Position numbers and translations under genes: made by a program. Below, piece by piece: positions 22,841 through 32,900 of a stretch of 64,000 nt of DNA (position 1 is the stretch's first letter; every line of letters begins with the position of its first letter). Source of the stretch: Clavelina lepadiformis (taxonomy: Eukaryota; Chordata; Ascidiacea; Aplousobranchia; Clavelinidae); the NCBI RefSeq assembly GCF_947623445.1, contig NC_135242.1:20956001-21020000 (forward strand), read 5' to 3'. The notes beneath the pieces are model-generated. The model did no database searches. It was not told where the DNA came from and saw only the letters and a list, made by a program, of their open reading frames with translations.

Positions 22841-22966
22841 ATGGTAAGCCCCGCATCTCTTATATTGGTGAGTTTCCTGATTGCAAAACTTTTGTCATGC
22901 TTGTCATGTGACTGTCGAGTAATGGTGTATTGTATAGAAAGCGTAAAAAATTCCAAGCAACTATAG
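22841..22966 (+). CDS. Possible first exon, signal peptide (hypothetical)
   Basis: From the ATG the frame reads MVSPASLILVSFLIAKLLSC and continues to a TAG near 22966. Residues 6-19 are hydrophobic like a secretory signal, and a Cys-rich bit (CLSCDC) follows. Strong donor-like GTGAGT at 22868 and GTAATG at 22919 could end a first exon. No downstream exon was identified. In copy A the sequence changes immediately after ATGGTAA, so the frame is not conserved there. It could be chance. Confidence 0.25.
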   Translation: MVSPASLILVSFLIAKLLSCLSCDCRVMVYCIESVKNSKQL

Positions 22967-23526
22967 TAAACTATTTCCTGAAACGTGAGCAAGCACATGA
23001 TTGCTTGACTTACACATTACTTATTTGTGCAAGTCACGGAACAAGGAAATGTGTCGAAAATAAAACGCCCTTCGAGAATATTGGACATTAGATTGGATAA
23101 GTTTTTGGTTATTGCTCGGGTAAAATTACAGCAAACAGATATGCGCGGACACTCAGACATGTTGCTGAATGCAGAGCGAAGCTTTACATTAACGTGTCGG
23201 TGTAAAACAGATTAAAAATATCTCATTGCTTGCCATTGGCATATTTACACGATGTACTATACTGCTTGTTGATGGATAAATTGTTTAGATTTTACATAAT
23301 GTTTTCCGTTTTATTTTCCAAGTGTCACAGATATCTTAAGTCACATGTTTTTGGAAATTTTATGGCATGCGGTTGCACAGAAATTACATTTCAGTTTCCC
23401 CTGTTTTCGTGTGTTCTTTTTGCTATATACATTTATCGATGCATACATTCAGGTGTAGACGTTTTATAGGCTTACTGATATGGTATAAATGCGTGCCTAA
23501 CTCTATGTGTATTATTGTAAAGGCTG
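22967..23526. other. Intergenic, no gene seen
   Basis: Short open frames on both strands lack splice context and recognisable motifs. Confidence 0.35.
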
Positions 23527-23600
23527 TAGGGATGTGCCGAACCCGAACCCGAACCCGAACCCGAACCCGAACCCGAACCCGACCCGAACCCGAGCCAGAA
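23527..23600. repeat. (CCGAAC)n hexamer array next to a hAT-like terminus
   Basis: TAGGGATGTGCCG, the same terminus as the element at 52470-52893, is followed by about nine CCGAAC units. A degenerate counterpart of the opposite end (CTCGGCACGATC) follows at ~23603-23615. The array probably arose by expansion of CGAACCCGAA words native to that element family. Confidence 0.65.
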
Positions 23601-23615
23601 AGCTCGGCACGATCG

Positions 23616-24429
23616 TCATAATTTTCAAGTGTTCTTACAAATCCGAGCTTTACTTTTGGTTTTACACAAACGTTTGCTTTTTCGACCTAAAAAAAGCAAA
23701 AAGTAAAGTAAAGCTGCCACCATCTCACCGGAAAAGATCGTGCTTTCGAAACTATTTTTCACAGTTTCTTGAAACTATATATTGAAACTACTATTTTTCA
23801 CATAATTTTTCCAATATTTTCTACCGGGAATGTAGATTTCAATCTTGCTGTGCCCGTCATTAAATTAAAAGAATTTGTGCATAAATACGGAGGCGTCACT
23901 GCAACGTTTCCGTTTTTATTTTTCATTAAAAAGGTAAACGTAAATAATTCAGTAGTATAGAGTCGCCACCCTAGGAACCCCATTACCTGCAAGTTACCGG
24001 TTACGAGTAGTTTTAGATTGTTTTTGTTTTATTTGCATGAACACATTTCTTAGAAAACGTACACGCAAATAAAGATTGTTGAACACACGATAAAAAATAT
24101 GATAACAATAATAAAATAATCCAATTCACACAATGGTGTCGAAACTAATTGCGGTGTATTTTGCGTATCTCTAGTTGGGTTTTATTTAGTCGAATATATT
24201 TTATTTTTCATTTACTCGACTTCAGGTCTATAATAGCAAAATTAGTAGCATACCCGTACTGAAAGTAACAATCGTTGTGTTCACTTTAGCTGTTATTGGT
24301 ACACACGAGGAAAACGTACAGGGTAAATTTTACTTGCAAGTAGCGAAAGCAATCACGATAATCAATTTCCACAAACAATAACTCAGCATTTCCTAGAGCA
24401 CTATGCAGTCCCTGCCTTCGCAGAATTTG
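23616..24429. other. Intergenic, no gene seen
   Basis: AT-rich, no recognisable exon or repeat. Confidence 0.35.
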
Positions 24430-24641
24430 GTTTGTGCTTTATTTCATATTATCTACTATGTTCGGGTGGTTTCGGCGTATTGCGGTTAATCTAAAGTTAA
24501 AGGCCTTGCTTACATCATTTGTCAGTTTGTTCAGTGAAAACGCTTGGTTGCCGATAATGCATCTTAGTCTTGTTTTCCAAATTTGATGTTTGGTCACCGC
24601 GATAAGGGTGGTGAGCAATTTGTCTTTATATGGGTGTAGGA

Positions 24642-25183
24642 CAGGGCTACTCAACTGGCGGACCGCGGTCCGAATGCGGACCTTTTCAGTGTTGAATCCG
24701 GACCTTATCTGTCTCAGTAATTACGCAAATGAAATCGTTCATCATTAGTTTTGTTATCCCTGGTTATTCAATTAATCAGCGAATCTGTAAGTGGTAGCTC
24801 AAACTAGTCTTCTAGCGGTTTTTGTTAATAGGTCGTTTGTCAATCGGGGCAGCCGGCGTTTTGCGCCATCTTTTGTTGATAAAACAATGTTTTTGAATGA
24901 TATTTGTGACTTCATAAAGGACACTAGTTTTTTAACAAAACTAAACCATTATCGTTGATTTGCAAAAACAAAAAAACGGCAGACAATAGCACAATTTCAA
25001 ACAATCCTTGTTGACGTCACCATGCACAGCCGCGAATCAGCGTTTTCAAACATGAACTTCATAAAGATTAAATTTCGCGTCTGCATGACCGATGAAAACC
25101 TTCCCCACTGCCTTCGACTCGCTCTCACTACTTTAGAACCAAGATTTAAAAAACTGGCAAGAAATATGCAATACCAATTCTGA
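24642..25183 (+). mobile_element. hAT transposon fragment with transposase C-terminus
   Basis: It begins with a hAT-like terminus CAGGGCTACTCAACT. At 25022-25183 an open frame reads RESAFSNMNFIK...R...MTDENLP...LEPRFKKL, the C-terminal dimerisation region of ZBED/SCAND3-type hAT transposases. The 480 bp between the end and this frame is too short for a whole transposase, so the copy is internally deleted. It lies inside the LINE. Confidence 0.7.
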
Positions 25184-25214
25184 AATATTCCAAAATACCA
25201 CCTACACTGTAGGT

Positions 25215-25490
25215 CATAATTAAATATTAGCTCGCAAAGATTTTCCACTTTTTCATTTTTCAGGTTTATTTTCAGGAGTTGACAGTTTCAGAACTGTCCA
25301 TGGAAATTTTTCCAATACCTACTATTTAAGCCTATTCCAAAACAGTCCATGGACGCTTTCCTCATATCCGCTATTTAAGCTTATCCTAAAATCGTCCATG
25401 GACGCTTATGCAAAAATCGTCCGTTTTTAAGTGTCCATACTGATTTAAGCCTATTTCAACAACCGCCCAAGGACGATTAAGCGAAAACGA
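25215..25490. repeat. Dispersed repeat with GTCCATGGAC palindromes
   Basis: Several ~50-60 bp units, each with GTCCATGGACG and TATTTAAGCCTATTCC, follow one another. The reverse complement of the whole run occurs at 41205-41475. No open frame is conserved, so it is probably a non-autonomous mobile element. Confidence 0.7.
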
Positions 25491-26946
25491 GGTCGCTTCG
25501 CGTTTACGAGGTCGCGTAGCAGAGCGGCAGGGTTACGTCGTCCTTCAACGTAGCTCACGCTTTTAATTTCGCGTCCACCGCTTAATCTTATTCCCTTTAT
25601 TTCATTTTTATTTTTTATTTTTTTCTGCCAGTGGTTCCACCGCTAAGAGAAACAGTAAAAGACTTAGGGGGTCCCCTTGCCTCACTCCCAGTTTGAGTTC
25701 AATATCTGGGGATTTGAAACCGTTAACCATAATTGAAGCGTGGCTGTCTTTATACAGGTTTTCGACTATTTCAATTAACTCTGTTGGGAAGCGCATGGAT
25801 TTAAGGTTCATATTTCATCTTTACTAAGGACCGTTATCGCGTGTTCGTATTCCTTTTTTAAGTATGGTTTCTATTTCGTTACTTTTTTGATTCATTTTTT
25901 TGGTGTAGCCAAGAATAAGTTGTTTCAGTCTACTCTGAATTTAAATCCACCAAACGCTCGGGTTTTTGTATAGATGGGGTGTTAATGTTGACCATAAAGA
26001 CCATTTTTCTTCTAATGCGCTTACGAAGGGTTCGTATTTATAGACTTGCGTATTGTTTTTCCATATTCCTTTCCCCTTTGGAGGTGGGGCTATTATATCG
26101 AGACGTATTTTTACTAATTGATGGTCCGAAAATTGCGTCGTTTGGTGGATTATTTCGGTGGCATTGATATTGCTTGACAGGTAAAACCTATCAAGACGTG
26201 ATTTATTTTTACCATTCTGCCAAGAGAATTGCTTCCTATCACCCTTTAATAGACGACAATGATGTTTAAGACCATGCGTTTCGCAGAGAAGTTTTAATTC
26301 ATTTTTCCCAGCATATAATTTCGATGCTCTTTATCTATTTGCGGGTCGTCTACTATATTAAAGTCCCCTGCCATTATGGTTGGGATATTGCTTGTAATAT
26401 ATTGGTGGGCCGTTCGAAAAACATTGTTATTTTCTTTAATGTTGTAATCAACATTTGGGGCGTATACATTTACTACTACAATTTTTTGGCCTTAATTAAC
26501 TTCAATCGTCGCCGTAATCAATCTGCCTTCTAAGTCAAGGTCATATTATCTGAAATTAATTGCTGGGTGGTTTATTAATATCGCGACACCATTGGCAGCT
26601 CGGATTTTTTTGGCGCAGAGTTGGCTTTATCTGCAGAAAACGGCTTTATCTACATTCTTTCTGCCACTTATCTTTCTGCCATTCTTTCTGCCACTTATCT
26701 TCATTGTGGGCTTCGCTCTTAGTTTCTTGGAGCAGAAAAACGTGGGCATTATCGTTCTTTAAAGTACACTAAAGAGTTCCATACGCTTCGCCTGATCATT
26801 CAATCCTTGGCAATTAAGCGTGCAAATTGTTAGATAAGATACCATTGATTGTTGGGTTTTTTCGGGGTGGGCTAAAAAGTTCGTGCAAAAGGGTTGGTGG
26901 CCAGGAAGTGAGAAATTAACAAAAGGAGCCGGTAATTTGTCTAATG

Positions 26947-27122
26947 CAGGGATGTCCAACCTTTTATTATAGTGGGCCGCATTGTCACTTGAAATAATTG
27001 AATGGGCCGCAAAACCTATTAAATTTCAAGAAAAATGGGTACATGAAGTACATACGTTTGTAGTGAAAATGACTAGCGGGCCGCACAAAAATCTCAGGTG
27101 GGCCGCAGGTTGGACATCCCTG
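26947..27122. mobile_element. hAT MITE, 176 bp, perfect 8-bp TSD
   Basis: Inverted ends CAGGGATGTCCAACC and GGTTGGACATCCCTG are exact, flanked by GTCTAATG on both sides (26939-26946 and 27123-27130). The interior carries GGGCCGC words. No coding capacity. It was inserted at or near the 5' part of the LINE. Confidence 0.93.
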
Positions 27123-27224
27123 GTCTAATGCATGATACAAAAATAACATACCCTATGAACGCTTAAGCGGTCAAATTTAAAATGTACATATGGCACGAAT
27201 CGATAATCACATATTTCATAAGCC

Positions 27225-27898
27225 TTTGAAAAAGGGGCTCCAGTCGGAGACGAGCCTCTGACTCGAGTTATTAAGACTCTGCTACATGCTTCTGTGTTTG
27301 AGCACTTTAGCAGCTGTGATTTCTTTCCGCGAGCAATTATAGACTACTACTACTCTTTACAAACGTGAAATAGTATGGTTACCTTTCGTTTTACATTCCC
27401 AAGAATCATTATTACACAGATCCTTGGAACAGCAGCATGTACAGACCGAGGTGGGCGGGCCTCCATTGCATTGTAATGTTGAACCATGTTTTTCTCCAGC
27501 GTTGCGAAAGTTCTAAGCAATTTCAAACAATTTGGTCGCCGCGATTATATAACGATGTCAGTAAACTTGACAAAAAGCCGGCTTTTGTCGATGTAACGAT
27601 TTTACCTGGAGATAATCATTTTTGCAATCATATCTGTTTTTGCAAGATTTTTTCACCATTGGTCCGTTTCCCCAACCTCCGTATCGAACTTGAATCTGAC
27701 ACATTGCCTAGAATTTTGCATCGCGATTATTGTAATTAAGCGTTATTCGCAAACTCTTTAAAATCAGTTACGTCACGTATCATCACAATATATGATTAAA
27801 AGTTAGTAAGGGAAAAGGATGGTGCATGCATGACTGATTTTAATTTTGTTTAAGTTTGGTATTATACTGGTTATTTTCAAGGAACTTTAATATAATGA
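27225..27898. repeat. Duplicated segment (copy of 36590-37256)
   Basis: Direct repeat containing one LU exon and its introns, plus the GACTCGAGTC-type end at 27230-27285. It ends abruptly at 27898 next to the AKR-B 3' flank. Confidence 0.8.
27383..27512 (-). pseudogene. Orphan LU (Ly6/uPAR) exon
   Basis: 130-nt exon identical in length to 36876-36747. It encodes the second half of an LU domain (LQCNGG, CTCCCSKDLCN) with acceptor TTAG and donor GGTAACC kept. None of the neighbouring LU exons or the M13 exons are present, so it is a duplicated orphan. Confidence 0.75.
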
Positions 27899-28010
27899 CT
27901 TTTTTTATAATGACTTAATGCTCAAGTGATCAAGAGAAGTTTCTTCCGGTAAAAGGTACCGGTTTTGAGGTCTTTAAGCTTGCAAGTCTACAGCTCATCT
28001 TTGGATTGTT

Positions 28011-29407
28011 TTATACTTTTCTTTGTTTCTCAAAAGAAATACTCGGCTTTACCCAGTCTTCTTTTTCTGGGTCACCCAACAAACCATATAAAGAGTCAAT
28101 TAATTGGGACGAGTAAGAATCCACATTTTGCTTTCGTGTTTCAAGATTCTTTTGCAGATGGTCTTCAGTAGTTGTACTCGGTATGACCACCACGTTACGT
28201 GAAATAGCCCAGCGCAGCACTGCTGATGTTGTGGGCAAAAGCGAATACATTGCACTTTCAACAACATCCTTATGTTCTAAGACCGGGTTTACGTCATAGC
28301 CATCTTCTATTTCCATCCAGAGTGTTCCAAGTGTGCTGCAAAATAACTCGTTTTACTTAAGCGCAACTTATAAATACCGTGATTATTTAAAAAGTATTAT
28401 CTCACCTATAACCCATGTAGGTAATGTTATTTTCTTGGCATGTTTCTCTCACTGCTCTGTCTTGGTGAAAGGGATCAAACCAGTTTTGAACAACGCTCAC
28501 ACTGCTTTTGCTAAAATGTCCTACAAGAAACTTAAGAGTGTCTGAATCAATATTGCTTACACCAATACTCCTGATCAAGCCTTTTAACTGTAACTCCTCA
28601 AGAGCTCGCCAGCATATCCAGGGACTTGATTTGCAAGTTTTATCATATGGTCCACAGTGCTCCTCTGGTATAAAAGCATGCACCAAAACCAAAACCAAAA
28701 CAGAAATTTCAAAATCCATCAGTCGTGTTTCACCGCTGTAACTTTCCGCCGTGTCGAAGAGCTTATAGCCCAGTTTAAGAGCTAGTTTTATGGTCTCATA
28801 GGTTTTCTCACGAAGACGAAATGTACTAATCCAACTGGAGGCATTTTGTAACCAATATTCATTTGTACATCCGGCCTGGTATAATCGTGGTACGGTTCTC
28901 CGGCTATTCCTTCTTCGATATTTGTTACCATTTTGGTTAGTTCATGTAATGATGGTCTTTCGCAATCAATTGCGGTATCATAAGCTTTGATACTTGTCCA
29001 GCTAAATTTTATATATGAGATTAAAGCAGGGAGATAGATTAACGTTTCTAATTTATAATTTTCTTTGGCATTTATATCCTTATGACTACCAACTTCACTG
29101 TTTAGATCAAGCGTTACTTTCCCAATGTCTTTACTATCACCTAATTTTAATGGCACCTTTATATTCCGAAACTTGTCTTCAAAACTGCCAGCACTTTACA
29201 GCATTATGCGTATTGGCCAATTCTGGCAAGCCCCATGCAGGTATTAGAAGTGGCGTTTTTGTTGCTATAAAAATCGTTATAAAAATCTTCTCCTCCAATT
29301 ACATATTCTGATACATACATGATGCCCTTGTAATCGCCAAAGCCATAGCTTTTTACACCTTGCCAGTAAAAAAACAATAAAATAATCATTCTGGATACCA
29401 AGCACAT
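28011..29407 (-). pseudogene. AKR-B, signal peptide plus N-terminal region plus AKR, broken
   Basis: The ATG at 29407 opens a signal-peptide-like start (MIILLFFYWQGVKSYG). An unrecognised region of about 180 residues follows (with YVIGGEDFYND early and IEEGIAGEPYHD late), then an AKR domain. Exons end/start at 28406 and 28335. The AKR part matches AKR-A, including FDTAESY and LVHAF and the same missing Lys segment. Lesions: a frame change near 29185-29210, one base missing near 28826 in GLGTF, and a 2-base insertion near 28013 that stops translation just before the KDEL codons. It lies 570 bp downstream of the LU-M13 gene on the same strand. This copy looks dead but shows the original N-terminus that AKR-A lacks. 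Confidence 0.7.
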
Positions 29408-29980
29408 TCTATTTGTAAAATAAAGTTTTTATTTTTGCACTTTAGTACAATTCATCATATTCTTCTGCATTTTGTCGTGTAAACGTCAATGAACTAAACC
29501 TCAATTCTTACGTTTACTTTACAATACTTTTAAGGCTACCATGTAATGCTTTTTCATTATTTGTAGCCCAAATTGTTTTGTACCTTGCGTCATGAAAGCC
29601 AAATACGCTAACTTTGCGAACTGCTGAAGTTCAGGGAAATGTTTAGACATTATAGTGGCTGTATAGTAGTCAACTCAATTGTTTCCCTACCGTTGTCGAG
29701 CCTAAACGTTGCAATATTTCCGCGTATGTTTTGCAATTTTCTTTGCATACACAGGCTGTAACACGCTTAACCGATACGTACAAACATGCCCACGTGTTTA
29801 ACATAAGTTTATCATATATGGTTTCGTCCCTCTACGTCTACTGACGTCTTTGCTACAGTGCAATGTGGCTGGCGTCAGCGCGTCCATTATTATCAAACGT
29901 TTTAGACTTATTAAGCCTATGAACTACGATAAGATGTGCGATAAAAATCTTTAGAAAGCTCTTGCTGGTTCTTTTATTGA

Positions 29981-32900
29981 TCACCAAAGTCTGCAAGTAT
30001 TTTTGTTAGGATACATTCTATCAACGCCTCTTTTGCAGCTGTACGCTTTTCCGAATGCGGGAAAGTTCATGTTGGGAATGTCAACCCTGTAAATACAAAA
30101 GACGTGTAAATACACAAGGTTACACCTGGCATAGATCAGATTTTAATGCTAAAGAAAATAGATGCCTTCGTCTTTCTGTTAGTTTCACATTCACATTCAG
30201 TCTTTACGAAACCCCGCTGTAAGTACAGTTTATTGTTGCTAACATAATTACATTTATGGTCTCGTTTTTTCTGGTGGATCGCGTACTACTAACAATGAAC
30301 TTACCTGTATTTGCCTGGAATATGGTAGCCAGAAAGTACGTTTTGCAATGAAAATTGCCGTCTAATATGTTCGCAATGTGTCTATGAAAGATGATTACAT
30401 TGCAACTTGTTAAACTTAAATGTTTTGAAATTGCAATCAAGAAGAATCTTAGACATTAAATAAGAAATTTTACGTAAACGCTACGTTGCGATAGCTCATA
30501 ACAGCTGAACTTGGTCATCGTTTGTAATTATTTATTTTTATAAATTAAAATCTAATTCCTCGGAATTGGTACCTGAGCGTGAGCGAGAAAGAATAATTGA
30601 TCTTGTGTGAAATTGCTAAATCCTGGTAGTCGAAGATCACCTTGAGGATTTTTAACTTGCCATTTTTTGTAAGCCTATGAGACGACAGTGAAAATGTTGC
30701 ACCATAGTAGTGGCAGTTTGTAACAGTGACAGTAACAATCAAAATATGTCAGCGCAATCAAATAATCACCGTGTAGGCTTGCCAAATTGCGCCATTGTCT
30801 GCAATATTTTCCTCAACGGCTCCTTTTCCGTTTAACTAAAAACGTTTAAAATATCACCTAAAATAGCTTTATTTACAAAACTTGTTACAGTAAGAGAACG
30901 TTGAAAATTGACCCCTGACTCTGGCTTCAGGGAATTAACTTCTACAGTACATGTAGTCCCAACTGCGCATTAACGGTATCACGCTGTTATAACTTGTTGA
31001 AATGTGCAAAACCATTAACTTTTTAATTCTTTATTCAACTTACGTTTCCGTCTATATCCGGGAACGGCCGAATAGCTGAGTATTGGTCAATAATACACTG
31101 CGCTCTTTCATTGAAATTATTCTTTGATTTCTCGGTCCACCAGTAATTGATGTTTCCATTTTTATCCAAATTCCTGCCATGGTTATTAAATCCATGACTT
31201 ATCTGTAGAAGCATTTCAAGTATCGCGTTTATAATTTTATGTATGATGTTTGGCAGGTTTATAAAAAAATTAAGAAAGCGTTTTTTAAATTAATTTATTT
31301 ACCTTTCTGATATAGGTTAGTTTAAAACGAACCTTTTCCCCTATCGTGGTCCCAATTGCTCCGTAGTTCATGGAAGTTGGTTGACCAATGTCAAAGTACG
31401 GCGGCTGCATTATGGCGGCAGGAAATGCGACTTGGTTCTTAGACGGATAGTAATAAGCAGTCACTAAAGATAGCCCTGATTCCCATCTAAAGTAAGGCAG
31501 TAAAGTAGCCTACGACCAAAGGTGGGCTGTCGGTATTTTACAAGTACCGTCGGTAACGGTACCGGTACTTGGGAAAAAATAAACTGACGGTTCAGGTATT
31601 CAGTACTATTTTAAAATATATATAGTTCGGTACCGGTATTTGTGTAAAATACTAATTGTATTTGCTGCAAATGCAAATGCTATTATGTCCCCGGTAAAGG
31701 CCATTCCAGATCAAAAGATATATGACGTTAACCGCTTGCAATTTTACTTGACATTTCTAGATCAAAAAATATATACAAATGCTAAAATTGGTATTAAAGA
31801 TTCAATAACATGTATTTTTGAAAACATACTTGTTAAAATTATGAAATAATCACGTGAAAAGTGCCGGAACTGACTAACGTTTCTTGAAACCAGTAATTCC
31901 AAAATAAATAAATTAATAAATATTTGAAATAAAGTACCGACGGTACCGGTATCGATACTGAAAAAAGACCGCAGTACAGTAATTCGGTACTGTAGTACCG
32001 CGGTACTGCCCACATATGCCTACGACCTACAATTATAAGCTATAACAGTCAAAGCACTTCGACAAGATTGCTTAAAAATGTAGCTAGCTTAAAGTCAGAC
32101 ACTGCTTACTCGTTGAAATCCACAGCAGTTTTCAATTTGCCAAGCTCTTGTTTCGTTTCCCAAGCGATCATTGTTTGAATATTTTTCACGAATTGATTTG
32201 GCTCGATAACCACATCTTCGTAGTCATAATCGAGTTTTGGATTAGACTTGTCCACAATGTAATCTGGGTAGGCCAATAGTGTCCTCATGAATTCGAGTTT
32301 CTCGATTGCTATGTTTCTTGTTTGTTGGTCGATCCACTTGTAAGTGGCCAGCATTTTACGAAATGTTTTCCGCAGATTTTCGACCATTTTCTCGACCTTT
32401 GCGTAAACATTTATCAGCCGAAACTTATGCAGTAGGTATAGATTATCAAAACATCAGTATAGGTCTAGTTAATAGGCAAACTTACCATATTCTTCTTAGT
32501 TTTAGAAAAAGTTTCTGATACAAAAAGGGAAGTAACTGGCATTTGAAAAAATTTCTCCGTGTCCTCTATGCAGTATTTCCATTGCGCCGACACGGCCGTT
32601 ATACCATACAAAGCTTTTCTGAACGGTTGGCGTGTCTCCCTTAGGTCCGAGCTCATGTAGATTACCCTGGATTGAAGAACGCTCCATATGAGGTAGTTTT
32701 GAATTAATCTGCAATAAAAGATTCACTATATTGCAATGAAAGATGTACTGTATTAATACTGTCTTCAATTAGTGTACTATAGTCGCCGCATGTTTGGTGT
32801 AAGTTTCTGTCAACGTATAAGGAAAAAATGGCTGGTTGTTTTAACCATGATGTCTTTATTTCGGCACTACTGTCTAATTTGTAGTAACGCTTAAAAGTTT

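Larger units (their letters stand above)
14548..22848. repeat. Claudin-like segmental duplication, copy B
   Basis: Direct repeat of 1383-10491. It lacks the FLYWCH-bearing stretch and the solo LTR, and has its own insertion of about 180 bp at 18527-18708. It ends at ATGGTAA (22841-22847), after which the copies part completely. Confidence 0.9.
24430..26946 (-). mobile_element. Decayed LINE (APE-type, L1/Tx1-like?), interrupted
   Basis: Read on the minus strand: an endonuclease start near 26845 (ICTLNCQGLND), LLQETKS near 26730, NVYAPN and MAGDFN near 26450-26350, then reverse transcriptase (VNGFKSP, GVRQGDPLS, LLAVEPLA) at 25811-25608, and a C-terminal stretch with KHQIWKTR at 24654-24439. 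The order is that of a LINE ORF2. At least one in-frame stop lies in the endonuclease part and frames shift between segments. A CAGAAAGATAAGTGG-type stretch near 26690 is tandemly repeated. The RT and C-terminus are separated by about 950 bp holding hAT and other repeat sequence. Clade assignment is uncertain. Confidence 0.8.

Noticed and set aside
23507-23621. Arg-Thr or Asn-Pro repeat peptide
   Set aside because: It is only the translation of the (CCGAAC)n array.
25490-25570. tRNA-like or SINE-head sequence
   Set aside because: No A/B box spacing or cloverleaf could be drawn; left as unique sequence next to the dispersed repeat.
30573-30674. Apparent stop before LFFLAHAQ in the LU-M13 gene
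   Set aside because: On re-reading the bases the codons are GAT CAA TTA (DQL); the frame is open.
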